Below, piece by piece: positions 11,945 to 21,745 of a stretch of DNA of 64,000 bases. The stretch lies in the NCBI GenBank assembly GCA_015039465.1, contig MU130378.1, positions 624,570 through 688,569 on the forward strand. Reading direction: 5' to 3'. The DNA comes from Phlegmacium glaucopus. Its lineage: Eukaryota > Basidiomycota > Agaricomycetes > Agaricales > Cortinariaceae. The notes beneath the pieces were generated by a model, which was not told the DNA's origin, did no database searches, and worked only from the letters and a program-made list of their open reading frames with translations. Each line of letters begins with the position of its first letter. The stretch's first letter is position 1. Made by a program: the position numbers and the translations under genes.

Positions 11945-13658
11945 TCATCTAACGTTGATGTTCGCTCTTTTCATAGCTTCTTTAACCTCAGCAATTTCAA
12001 CCTCTTCTCGATGGAAAATACCAGCCGCTAAGGCCGCCTCAACATCAGTGCCATTGAAAACATCGATAAAATGCTGGGCTTTTCCAGCACCGCTGCTTGC
12101 AACCACGGGTATCTTGACATTCTTCTTTATCAGGTTCACTAAGTCGAGGTCGAATCCCAATCCGGTCCCATCGCGATCGATGCTATTGACTAGGATTTCA
12201 CCCGTGCCAAGGGTTTCGACTCCCTGTGCGAGTTGAACAACGGAGAGATCGCGTTTCTCGCGACCACCAGAAACGGTGCATTGGTACCACCATGCTTTCC
12301 CAGCCTCACTTCCTTTGCCGTAGACGAGTTCTAATTTATACGGGCCGTCGTAGGAAGATGGGTCGATGTATGTTCTACGAGGGTCGATAGAGACTACGAC
12401 AGCTTGTCGCCCGTAAGCATATGCGATCGTTTCAATAGCGCTTGTTCCATCGGGTTTCCCGGATTGGCGTAGTCGCTCAACGGCATAGACTGCTTCAGAC
12501 CCAATACTAACTTTATCCGCGCCTGCACGGAAATAGGCACCTGCCACCTCGAGTGCGCTACGTTTCGTTCCATCTGGGTCGATCGTATCTTTGATACCAC
12601 CACCAATGGTAAGAGGTACAAAGACACATTCCGCTGCGGCGCGAACGACAGCTAGCATAGGTTGATCCTGAAGAGGAGAATGACGAAATGAAGTTATGTT
12701 GAGCAGGCAGAGTTCATCTGCACCAGCTTGAAAATATCGCGCAGCTAGGGCCACTGGTTTGCCGAGATTACGCACTGCGCCTGCAGTATTGGCTACCACC
12801 GTCCCAGAAGAAGGATTGGCTTTTTCTCGGACGTCATATTGATCGCCTTTGGTAACGACAAGATCTCCTTGGTCGTTGGCGCGTACATCCATACATGCAA
12901 CGATCCGTTTCGTCAGTCTGTGTTTCGATGATGGAATGCGAGTAACGAGAGGAGCAGCAGGGGCCGACGTGTGCGCTGATTCTGGCTTGCGAAGCCATTC
13001 GTCAAGGAGTGCGAGTCCGGCTGCGCCTGATTTCTCGGGATGGAATTGGGTTGCGAAGACATTATTTTTGCGTACCGAAGACAAAAATAGTTCTTTACCG
13101 TACTGAGTGGTGGTATGGGCCCAGTGCATGGCATCTGGGAATTCAATGGGTTTATATTTGGCGCAATACGAGTGGACGAAATAATAAGTGGAAGACGCAG
13201 AAATGCCTTCTGTGTCTTCTGTATGCTTGATGAGGTCTGCGGTATTCCAGCCCATGTGAGGAACCGATTTGTTTTGATCTTCAAAGCGTTCGATGGGACA
13301 TGGGATGATTCCTAAACCGGGCAAGGAAGCCTCGGTAGAGGACTGGAAAAGGATCTGCATGCCTATGCAAATGCCGAAGTAGGGTTTTCCAGATAGAATG
13401 TAATCTCGCAGTGGTTCAAGAAGACCACGAGATTGGAGATGTCCGATAGCAGCATCAAATGCACCGACTCCCGGAAATACCAGGCTCTGTTATGTGGGTG
13501 AGCAAGCCAATAAATTTTCCAAAAAAAAGGGAACCGACTGTGGCTTTTTCAAAGTCGTCTGAATGCGATATCCATTTGAAGTCATGACCTAGAGATTTGA
13601 GTGAATTTGCAAGACTTTGAACATTTCCTGCACCGTAATCAAGAAGATATAAGCCCAT
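11945..13658 (-). CDS. HIS7: Imidazole glycerol phosphate synthase (glutamine amidotransferase/cyclase)
   Basis: Fifth step of histidine biosynthesis: it makes imidazole glycerol phosphate plus AICAR from PRFAR and glutamine. The N-terminal class I amidotransferase begins MGLYLLDYGAGNVQSL. It carries the nucleophile loop YFGICIGMQ and the His/Glu pair in FATQFHPEKSG. The C-terminal (beta/alpha)8 cyclase starts RIVACMDVRANDQGDLVV and includes LTIGGGIKDT, GADKVSIGSEAV, VVVSIDPRR and LVNSIDRDGTG. Length is about 550 residues, matching the fungal bifunctional enzyme. One intron (GTCGGT...AACAG, near 13537-13486) splits KAT from SLVFPGVGAFD. It is transcribed away from the phosphoglycerate dehydrogenase gene across 61 bases that contain a Gcn4-type site. 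Confidence 0.96.
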
Positions 13659-13666
13659 GATGGGGA

Positions 13667-13673
13667 TGAGTCA
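13667..13673. promoter_or_regulatory. Gcn4/CPC1-type general amino acid control site
   Basis: TGAGTCA, the exact palindromic consensus of Gcn4/CpcA bZIP factors, lies 9 bases upstream of the HIS7 start and about 46 bases upstream of the phosphoglycerate dehydrogenase start. Both neighbours are amino acid biosynthesis genes, which is the expected setting for general amino acid control. Binding is inferred, not shown. Confidence 0.6.
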
Positions 13674-13719
13674 AAATAAGATTGAAATTGGCCAAACCCA
13701 ATCTTGTACCACAACCACC

Positions 13720-15144
13720 ATGTCCAGTCCTCGATCAATCGTGGCTGTCTCTGTCTCTCCCTCTGACGTAACCTTTCATGATCGTTTTCGCAGACATCGC
13801 AGAGAATCTTTCTCTAATGTTCGGCAGCCAAGGATTCTTCATCCTCTAGAAAACGAGGGTCTGCGACTATTGATTCTCGAAAATATCAGCCAGGACGCTG
13901 TTGCCACTCTCGTTGGACAGGGTTATCATGTTGATCATTACACAAAAGCCTTTTCAGAAGACGAACTCGTTGAAAAAATCGGCTCATACCATGCCATTGG
14001 TATTCGCAGCAAAACAAAAATAACCCAGCGTGTTTTAACGGCTGCTTCCAAGGTCGGCATCGCAAATTGATCTGTGTCTTCGTAGACTTACCTTCGTATT
14101 TAGCTCTTAGTCATCGGTTGTTTCTGTATTGGCACCAATCAAGTCGACCTTACAGCTGCCGCTAGGGCAGGTATACCTGTCTTTAATTCTCCCTTTTCAA
14201 ACTCTCGTTCAGTCGCTGAGCTTGTCATTTCCGAGCTCATCGCTCTATCACGGCAGCTTTTTGAGCGATCTTACGAGTTGCGCAATGGCATTTGGAACAA
14301 GCAGTCCAAAGGCTGTTGGGAGATTCGTGGAAAAACGTTAGGCATCGTGGGTTATGGCCACATTGGTTCCCAATTGTCCGTCCTTGCCGAAGCTTTCGGC
14401 ATGCGCGTTCTATTCTACGATGTGGTCAACATCATGCCTTTGGGTTCAGCACGTCAGGTCGAATCCCTACATGCTCTCCTTGCAGATTCGGATTTTGTCA
14501 CCCTTCACGTGCCAGAACTCCCCGAGACAATTAATATGATAGCGAAAGATCAATTGGCACAGATGAAAAAAGGTTCCTACCTCATCAACAATGCCCGTGG
14601 AAAGGTTATCGACATCCCCGCTCTCATTCAAGCGCTTGAATCAAAACATCTGGCAGGAGCTGCCATCGACGTTTTCCCCTCCGAGCCTGGGGCAAATGGC
14701 GCTCCATTTGATAATCAACTAAATTCCTGGGCTAGCCGCCTGCGAGCTTTGCCCAACGTTATTCTTACCCCTCATATCGGTGGTTCCACCGAAGAAGCTC
14801 AAAAGATGATCGGCGCCGAGGTAGCTCAGTCTCTTCTGCGCTATTTGGGCTACGGTTCAACTCTCGGTGCTGTTAATTTCCCCGAAGTCGATTTACGCGC
14901 CATCCCAGCCGAGCAACGCAACCAAATCCGTGTCTGCCATGTCCACAGAAACCAACCTGGTGTGCTCAAGCAAGTCAACGACGCCTTATCGCCTTACAAC
15001 GTTGAGAAGCAGTTCTCCGATTCCAAGGGAGAGGTGGCATATCTCATGGCCGATATCGCAGAAGTCAGCTTTGCGGAGCTGCCCAACCTAAAACAAAGAA
15101 TTAGCTCGACCGACGCTAACATCCTTACTAGATTCCTCGCCTAG
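13720..15144 (+). CDS. SER3: D-3-phosphoglycerate dehydrogenase
   Basis: First committed step of serine synthesis, oxidising 3-phosphoglycerate with NAD. It has a fungal N-terminal extension (MSSPRSIVAVSVSPSDVTFHDRF). The substrate domain reads AIGIRSKTKITQRVLTAASK. An intron (GTCGGC...TATTTAG) leads into LLVIGCFCIGTNQVDL. The NAD-binding motif is GIVGYGHIGSQ, the catalytic region NNARGKVID, then AAIDVFPSEP and LTPHIGGSTEEAQ. A C-terminal ACT-type regulatory domain is visible (IRVCHVHRNQPGVLKQVNDAL), so serine feedback is plausible. Length is about 460 residues. The ATG at 13720 was chosen over an in-frame upstream one because the MSSPRS start resembles known homologues; this leaves only 61 bases to HIS7. 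Confidence 0.94.
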
Positions 15145-15479
15145 ATTCTCTAAAAAATCCGATACGGACGGTTCGTTTTCCCTCACATTGACATCTAGCT
15201 TGACACAGATGGCCAATACCATTCAACTGGATTTAGTACTTAGATATCATCCAGTCCTTTGATCTATATTTACGAATATTGCATTTACAAATTGATTGTC
15301 GTTTTGCGGATTCTAGCTTTCAATTATCGTTGCCTTCCACGGCATGCAATTATATAAATTTACAGCTGATGTGCAATATAGTTTCGATTTCCATTGCAGT
15401 AAGAGTCCCTTTGCGTCAGTGAGAAGTGATATGAAGGGCTGGGTCAAATTGTTAGTCCGCCTCATGACCATGCTGTATG
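15145..15479. other. Convergent 3' region
   Basis: AT-rich stretch of about 335 bases between the stop codons of the dehydrogenase and RAD51. Nothing else is recognisable. Confidence 0.5.
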
Positions 15480-16788
15480 CTAGGTTTCCTCCTCAGGATC
15501 GCCAATGCCAGACGCCAGAATTGCAAAATGGGTCTCAGATTCCGGAAGGCAAGGCGAATCATAAATTTTGCAAGAACGTGTGTTACCCCGCGCTTTCTTG
15601 AGTTGCAGACTATATGCATATATTCAGAAAGTCCCTAGGGACAGTGGAGATGAGTAATTACATACCGAGTAGTAGAGGCATGAGCCATGATATTTCCACC
15701 AATTGGCTTCTTCTCATTTCCAGCATACGGTCCTGCAGAAGCATCTGGGTTGGACATCACTTGATTGGTTACGACAACGGCAATACCAAACTGCAATAGA
15801 GTTCATATCAAGTTAAGAATGTATTGAAAACATGAGACGGTTTACCTCGTCCGCAAGTCGTTGTAACGTACGCAAGAATTTACCCAGGTGGTTTTGACGT
15901 GAAGACAATTCACCACGCCCGCTGAAGTCAGTACGGTAGAGGGCCGTGCACGAGTCCACAATCAGTAAGCAGAACCTGTCAAGGTATCATAAATCTTTAA
16001 CTTCGCCTCGAGATCAATCCACGTACCGTGACTCAGACATGAGGGCACTTGCATTTGTCAATAGAGCATTTTGGTGATCGGCATTATATGCTCTTGCATA
16101 AGCCACGTTGTCTAGAACCTCTTCTCCGTTCAAACCGTATCTTTCGGCCACCGCCAGAAGACGAACAGGTCGAAAAGTACCCTCAGTATCGATATACAGA
16201 CATTTGCCTTCTCCGCCGCCCATGCTGACGGGGAGTTGACAGGTAACAGCCAGTGTGTGGCACAGTTGAGATTTTCCAGTTCTAAATTCGCCAAACATTT
16301 CCGTGATAGCCCCAGTTTCAATGCCACCTATGCGTTGTGATAAGATTATGAGAATTGCACGTGTAAAAAGTTCTCAAGATATATACCTCCTAAAAGTGCA
16401 TCCAATTGCTTTGAGCCAGTTGTAATGTGCACTAGTTCTGATCTACGTGCATGCACCTCAGTAGCACTTTGAAATCCAAGGGGGACAATCTTTTGAGCTG
16501 CAATTATGAGATAAGCTTGGGGAGGAATCTAGAGACAAGTTCAAGGATCCACGGCTCACCTTCTGCTAAAATCTTATCTGCCTTTTGCTCTGAGATCCCC
16601 TTGATAGTCAAAAGATGCTTCTTCGGCGTGAATGCTACGGCCTCGACCGTATTTAAGCCAGCTTCGGCCAGTTTCTTGATGTCGTTGGCATGTATGCCCG
16701 CCTCTTGGAGCTTATTGACGAGTAGAGGTCCTGTAGATTGAAATTCATCCTCTTGTTGGATCTGTTGGGATTGAGATGGTTGAGACAT
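15480..16788 (-). CDS. RAD51: RAD51 recombinase
   Basis: Forms the nucleoprotein filament for strand exchange in homologous recombination. N-terminal HhH region: [29 protein letters not shown]. The Walker A block is [21 protein letters not shown] and a Walker B-like [19 protein letters not shown] follows. The L2 region is [16 protein letters not shown]...[11 protein letters not shown]. The last exon reads [23 protein letters not shown]...[14 protein letters not shown]. At least six exons are needed; the first ends after KADKILAEG. Length is about 340 residues, standard for RAD51 and including the N-terminal domain that RadA and Rad51 share. DMC1 is the alternative, but GEFRTGKSQ and the C-terminus fit RAD51 better. 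Confidence 0.94.
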
Positions 16789-16937
16789 GAGTAGACGTGT
16801 AAGAAATTGGGGAGAGGACGTGCAGCTCTTACTTTCCCACGGAAATTGAACGCGAACGCGTTGCAGTCACATGCTCGCGGTTCCTTATGTAATTTGCATT
16901 TAGATGAGCCTAGCGCCTACTTTCAATGCAAGTCGCA

Positions 16938-18624
16938 ATGTCAGAGGACCAGATTGCGGAAAGCTTTCTAATGGAAAAGGTTGATCCTGAATCATTTGCG
17001 CAATCATGCCTAACTTTCCTCCAAGAACACAGATGCTGATGAATCTGAAGTTCATCCAGACGATGCTGCGACGATTCGAAATCAAAAGGTCATTCAATCC
17101 CCATCTTTCATCCAGAGTCTTTCAGATGATTTGTTCTTTGAAATATTCTTAATCTTCGTATCTCAAGCCAACTCCGCAAAGGCACTTAGGTCGAACCCCC
17201 CCGCCCAATTCATCCTGTCCACGATTTGTCGGCGTTGGAGAGATATTGTCATATGTTCGCCATTGCTCTGGACAGACATCTTCTTCCCCACTAACCCGAA
17301 CTACGACACCCTTATTTCCTTCGAGAGGTCATGTCCTGCGCCGATCAATGTCAGCTTTGACTCGGTATCGTGTCGGCTCTATGATGACGGCGCACTTCCT
17401 TCGTTTGCTCAAGCCCTCATAAGACACAATTCACGTCTTCGGTCTTTGTCAATTTCTGTTCAGCGAATGACAGACATGAGGGAATTTTGGGGCACATTGG
17501 AAAGTCTTGAGGCGCTGCACTTGCAAGCCTTAAGTATCCAATTGTACCAATCCACTTGCGACGCAATAGTTGGTTCCACATCACATACACCTCTCTGGCG
17601 GGGCGGCGGTTTGGTGCGCTCTGTGAGGGTAGTCGGACTATGCTTCCGCTGTTTGCCGCTTCTTGTTGGCCTCACGAAGCTTGAAATTGGGCACGTAGAG
17701 TTAAATTCGAGAGACCTTCAAACCCTCTTGAACAATCATCCTTCTCTTTCAACTCTTGTCATCGGTCGCTTTGGAGCACCTATCCACTTTGGGGAAACCC
17801 TCCCTGATCAATCGCATCCTGCTCAAGTTCTTGCACCATCCCTGCGTTCGCTAGCAATTTATATTGACGACAGTCACTCATCTGAGTGTACTTGTGGGCT
17901 TCCATGGCTTGTGATGGACAAACTTGAATACCTTGAAATTATGCTTCCCCTTTATATGTTCACCACGCATCATGCTTCGATACTATCGCGATTAAAAAGT
18001 GTTCCTCTTTTGAGAAAACTCCGTATCTACGGGCTTGTCGACCACCTTCTGGTTTTCGACAAAACATTCTTTTCCTCCCTTCCAAAATCTATTGATCTGG
18101 AATTCGTTTATTATCCTGCGTCAACCAGTCCCGCACTATCTGAAATCTTAGCATTGCCATATCTCCATTCAATCAGTTTTGATTTGACGTCTCGCCATTC
18201 TTCCCAGCTTGGTCGTCACCTTGACTTGGACGACTTTGTTGGGGCAGTCCCCCGTACCCAGCTGAAGTCCCCCTTAGTTGTTCATCTTCCGATTACGGAA
18301 AATACAGTAAAACTGGATGAAATCAAAGCAGTTCATGGCGATAAGCTATCGATCCACACCTTTCCGACTCAAAAAGGCTTACTGGATGACTTCCTCCGAC
18401 CCCATTTTAGCGTCATCGACTTTATCTCGGAAGATGGAGACGAACCCGAAGACCTGGAAGATGAAATTGAAGACGAACTTGCAGATGAACTTGAATATGA
18501 TTTTGAAGATCTTGAAGATGGATTTGAAGATGAATCTGACGGAAGTGAATTCCAAGGTGGTTTTTATGCCTCAGACTGGGACATTTATAACTCTGAGGAG
18601 CTGTTTGCAGAAGGCTTTGACTAG
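16938..18624 (+). CDS. F-box-like protein with acidic C-terminus
   Basis: The sequence IQSLSDDLFFEIFLIF...FILSTICRRWRDIVICSPLLWTDIFF is the basidiomycete F-box-like signature. It is followed by about 350 residues of irregular leucine-rich segments (LTKLEIGHVELNSRDLQTLL, LEYLEIMLPLYMF). The last 60 residues are a run of Asp/Glu repeats (EDLEDEIEDELADELEYDFEDLEDG). It probably works as a substrate receptor of an SCF ubiquitin ligase; the target is unknown. No ATG lies in the main frame before the F-box. I therefore place exon 1 at MSEDQIAESFLMEK (16938), joined by a 47-nt intron with weak donor GTTGAT and strong branch/acceptor CTAACTTTCCTCCAAG to NTDADESEVHPDD. That start is tentative. Confidence 0.72.
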
Positions 18625-18861
18625 CTAGTCCCATTTTCAGTCGTTGTCATGAATGTACCAATCCTCACTTACCGAACGTGAGATTTAACGAAATACGAAC
18701 ATTCCACAAATGCTTTAGATCTCTGATACGCTAGGGAATCAATCAGAGAGGGACTACAACACTAGATGTCGCCGATATGGTGAATAAAGTTATAATTGAA
18801 ATCATATGAAATGCAAACAGGGTGTGTTAGTATGACGACATGTTATAGTAAGTAATCAAGA

Positions 18862-19819
18862 TTAAGCAGAAGGCTGTTCTGCGACGGATGCTTCATCCTC
18901 CAGGAGAGGTAGCGAAATCACAGGGACAATCTTCTTCAGTGTGCGTTCAAAGTAGTCCACTGCTTTCAGGTCCAGAATGATCCTTTGCCATTTCATGATC
19001 TCGTAAACGTTAACTTGGTCTGTAGTTGTCAATTCCACCAGGGGAAGGTTGCGAATAGCCCGCTGTAAGCCTTCATCCACCTTTGCTTCTCCCGTGATGA
19101 AGAGGGTCTTCCGTAGACCAAGCAAGTCAATCTTCTGCGACAAATGCTTTGTTTTTCCATTTGGCCAATACAAGCGTGTCATGACGCCCAGTCGTTGCTC
19201 CTTTAGCTTGGTACTCAGGGCTACTCGCATTCCCATCTGAATTACTTTCCTAGGAAGTTTCGTGCTGAAGTCTCGGGGTTTGGGTCCAAATGCTACACCA
19301 CCTCCAACAAGCATAGGACTTTGTCCATCACCCAGCCTTGCCTTGCCACTGCCCTTCTGTCGACGGATTTTGATGCCCGAACCGCGAACCTCACCCCGAG
19401 TTTTGGTATTTGCAGAGCCTTGCCGAAGAGAATCGAGGTGATGGACAACACAGAGGTGTAGAATGTCTCGTCTGATAGGGTGCTTGAAGACTGTTGGCTC
19501 AAGAACAACAATATTGCCTTCGGCTGGAGGATCCCAGCGTCCACGTTTCAACGCCGGAGTGAGAGAAAGATACGCTGGCTCTTGAACAGGTTTCGCTTCG
19601 CAGGATTATGTTAACACAAGAGCTATTGGATCCTGTACACGTTATCATACCTTGCACCAAGACGGGTAACGGACGCGAATTATGCGCTGGTTTTATTACG
19701 GAGGCACCTAGGCGACTAGCTCGACGTCCAGAAAAACGGGTGGCCGCCTAAATTCAGTGAGTAAGAGTATGGTATAGTGTTGTCGAACGACGTACACGAG
19801 CTACAGCTTTTCCCAACAT
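18862..19819 (-). CDS. Mitochondrial ribosomal protein uL4m
   Basis: Large-subunit protein of the mitochondrial ribosome. The N-terminus MLGKAVAR plus AATRFSGRRASRLGAS is basic and hydroxylated, as expected for a mitochondrial presequence. The core has VFKHPIRRDILHLCVVHHLDSLRQGSA, KTRGEVRGSGIKIRRQKGSGKARLGD and SPMLVGGGVAFGPKPRDFSTKLPRKV, the conserved uL4 signature; LKAVDYFERTL is near the end. Three exons: donor GTACGT after VAR, donor GTATGA after VLVQ, and acceptor GCGAAG before KPVQEPAYLSLTPALKRGRWDP. Length is about 285 residues. It is divergent from RPS16 across 239 bases that hold a duplicated 13-mer. Confidence 0.9.
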
Positions 19820-19849
19820 GATGACACGAAATATCGAAAGTATTGATGG

Positions 19850-20002
19850 GCAAATTAGGAAATTGGCTTAGTCAGCGGCAGTCAGACGGCATTTCGGTAT
19901 CTTCCGGATGGAACTGACTAGGTTCCAAGCCACAACATCCTTCCATCACCGTCACCAACGACTTCAAGAACGCGGTACATCGCCCTCAAGCAAATTAGGA
20001 AA
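19850..20002. promoter_or_regulatory. Duplicated 13-bp element in a ribosomal-protein divergent promoter
   Basis: GCAAATTAGGAAA occurs at 19850-19862 and again, identical and in the same orientation, at 19990-20002. Both copies lie between the starts of uL4m and uS9. A 13-base exact repeat in about 240 bases is unlikely by chance. A role in joint regulation is inference. Confidence 0.4.
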
Positions 20003-20058
20003 ACCTGGGGCTAGCACTCTCCAGAAAGCTTTAATTCACATTCAAATTTTTCCTCATC

Positions 20059-20602
20059 ATGGCGTCTTCAGTAAAGGCTGTCCAAACGTTCGGCAAAAAA
20101 AAAGTGCGTTCAATGGAACACTACTTCATTGGATCTGTATTGATATTTATTTTAATCAGACTGCAACAGCAGTAGCTCACGCGCGAGAGGGCCGTGGTCT
20201 TATTCGTGTCAATGGCTCGCCCATCAACCTTGTCCAACCTGAAATTCTCCGTCTCAAAGTGTACGAGCCCATCCTGGTTGCTGGCGAAGAATCTTTCGCT
20301 CCTCTCGATATCCGTGTCAGAGTTAAAGGTGGTGGTCATACGTCTCAGGTGTATGCTATTCGACAGGCCATTGCTAAGGCCCTAGTTGCATACTATGCCA
20401 AGTACCTCGATGCCTACAGCGCTTTGGCGTTGAAGAAGAAGCTGGTTGCATATGACCGAACACTGTTAATTGCAGATCCCAGACGGATGGAGCCGAAGAA
20501 GTTCGGTGGTCATGGTGCTCGTGCTCGCAGACAGAAGAGGTGTGTTATCCTATCGCCTAATTTGTTCATTCTCATACTCATTCGTTACGCAGTTACCGTT
20601 GA
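20059..20602 (+). CDS. RPS16: 40S ribosomal protein uS9 (S16)
   Basis: Small-subunit protein whose C-terminal tail reaches the decoding P site. Start [15 protein letters not shown]. An intron (GTGCGT...ACAG) leads into [39 protein letters not shown], then [28 protein letters not shown] and [24 protein letters not shown]. The final intron (GTGTGT...ACGCAG) splits a serine codon, so the last exon is only about a dozen bases and encodes the invariant SYR tail. Length is about 141 residues, as in other fungi. Confidence 0.96.
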
Positions 20603-21745
20603 GATCTTTTTTTACGAGATACTCTATCATGTTCAATATCATATTCGATGAAGCAATGCAATTGTCTCCACAAACGCAGAAATGCAGGCTGTATGCTGTT
20701 GCTGCCATGTAGACTGAATGTTCTAGATACAGTTGCAGACAAGCAAACACATCAAATTTGGTTCTCAGGAATGCGAGTTGTCTGGGAAAAACTAACGGCG
20801 GATTCGAGGTGTTTCCATAAAGTTCCCGCAACATTTTAGGGGCGCGAAATTTTTTGGCCAATATTCCAGCACATTAACGGGTAACCTGGCACCCAGATCT
20901 CATCAATTGACGGCCTCGATTTACATCACCGCCTGTTGAGAGACCTGGTGATGGTGCTGCTGCTTTTTCATAGCCCATGCTACCGCATGTCCTGTCAATC
21001 CAAGGTGATATGCGCTGAAGCGCCATGAGTGGTTGATGAACCGATGGATGACCTCTGTGGGACAGGCTTTGAGATAGTGTTCTCTGCATCTTGGACGGTC
21101 CTTTTTCAACTTCACGATAGTCCAGTACTATAAATATGTAAACTAATGATTGCGATATGAACAATCCACTTGCATTTATGGCAAGATTTGATGAATGTTC
21201 CTTTCCACTTGTGATCAGACAGCTGGATCATCACCAGTATAACCATATGCTTCATATCGTGACTTCATCATCGGAGTCCTCATTGGGGTTATCTTATTCA
21301 TCCACAATTTCGATGATTGTATGCAGCTGTAAGGAATTGCTGATGAGCCTGCAGGCTGGCTCCTCAGCCCAGATATTTCTTGGGTGGTATTTTGTGGAGA
21401 CTGGCTCATTAATATTTTGGGATTTAGATTCTGTTTATATCTAAAAATGCAATTTCCGAGATTTTAGCGATTTTTTACCATTATTTTTGGCACTCTTTGG
21501 CCAGAACACTGGATGTGAAATTTCCACTTGTGCCACTCAATGAGCTAGGTCCTTTCCTTTATATTCCAGTGATTTTTAGAGAGTTTAGAGTCACCATAAT
21601 TGGCGAAGTAAATTTGCTGTGTTTGAACTTTGTCTGTCCGACGTTATGTAATTTATATGGAATAGCGCTTAGTAAGCTAGCTAGTGCCGTGACATCGATG
21701 CCGCAACCGGTTATTTCTAAGTCCTCCCTCTGTCAGGATTCGGAC
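20603..21745. other. Long intergenic region with transposon debris
   Basis: This stretch of over 1.1 kb between RPS16 and the Rap1-like gene is AT-rich. It contains the transposase-like scrap described separately. No other supported gene is seen. The promoter of the Rap1-like gene should lie in its right part. Confidence 0.5.
20921..21115 (-). pseudogene. Transposase-like C-terminal fragment (relic)
   Basis: The 64-codon frame reads KKDRPRCREHYLKACPTEVI, then RRFINHSWRF-like HRFINHSWRFSAYHLGLTG, then AVAWAMKKQQHHHQVS. That pattern resembles the end of DDE-type transposase-related proteins common in agaricomycete genomes (CP.EVIRRFINRSWRFM.AYR.GLTG..A.WAV.KQ). It has no start, no catalytic part and no terminal repeats that I can find. 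I read it as a decayed transposon remnant. The assignment rests on remembered family pattern, so it is modest. Confidence 0.4.

Noticed and set aside
13657..13719. Upstream in-frame start for phosphoglycerate dehydrogenase overlapping the HIS7 start
   Set aside because: It would overlap the HIS7 start codon and add a segment with no family resemblance; the MSSPRS start fits better.
18422..18634. Minus-strand frame with HLQIHLQD-type repeats
   Set aside because: Antisense of the acidic Glu/Asp repeat codons of the F-box protein.
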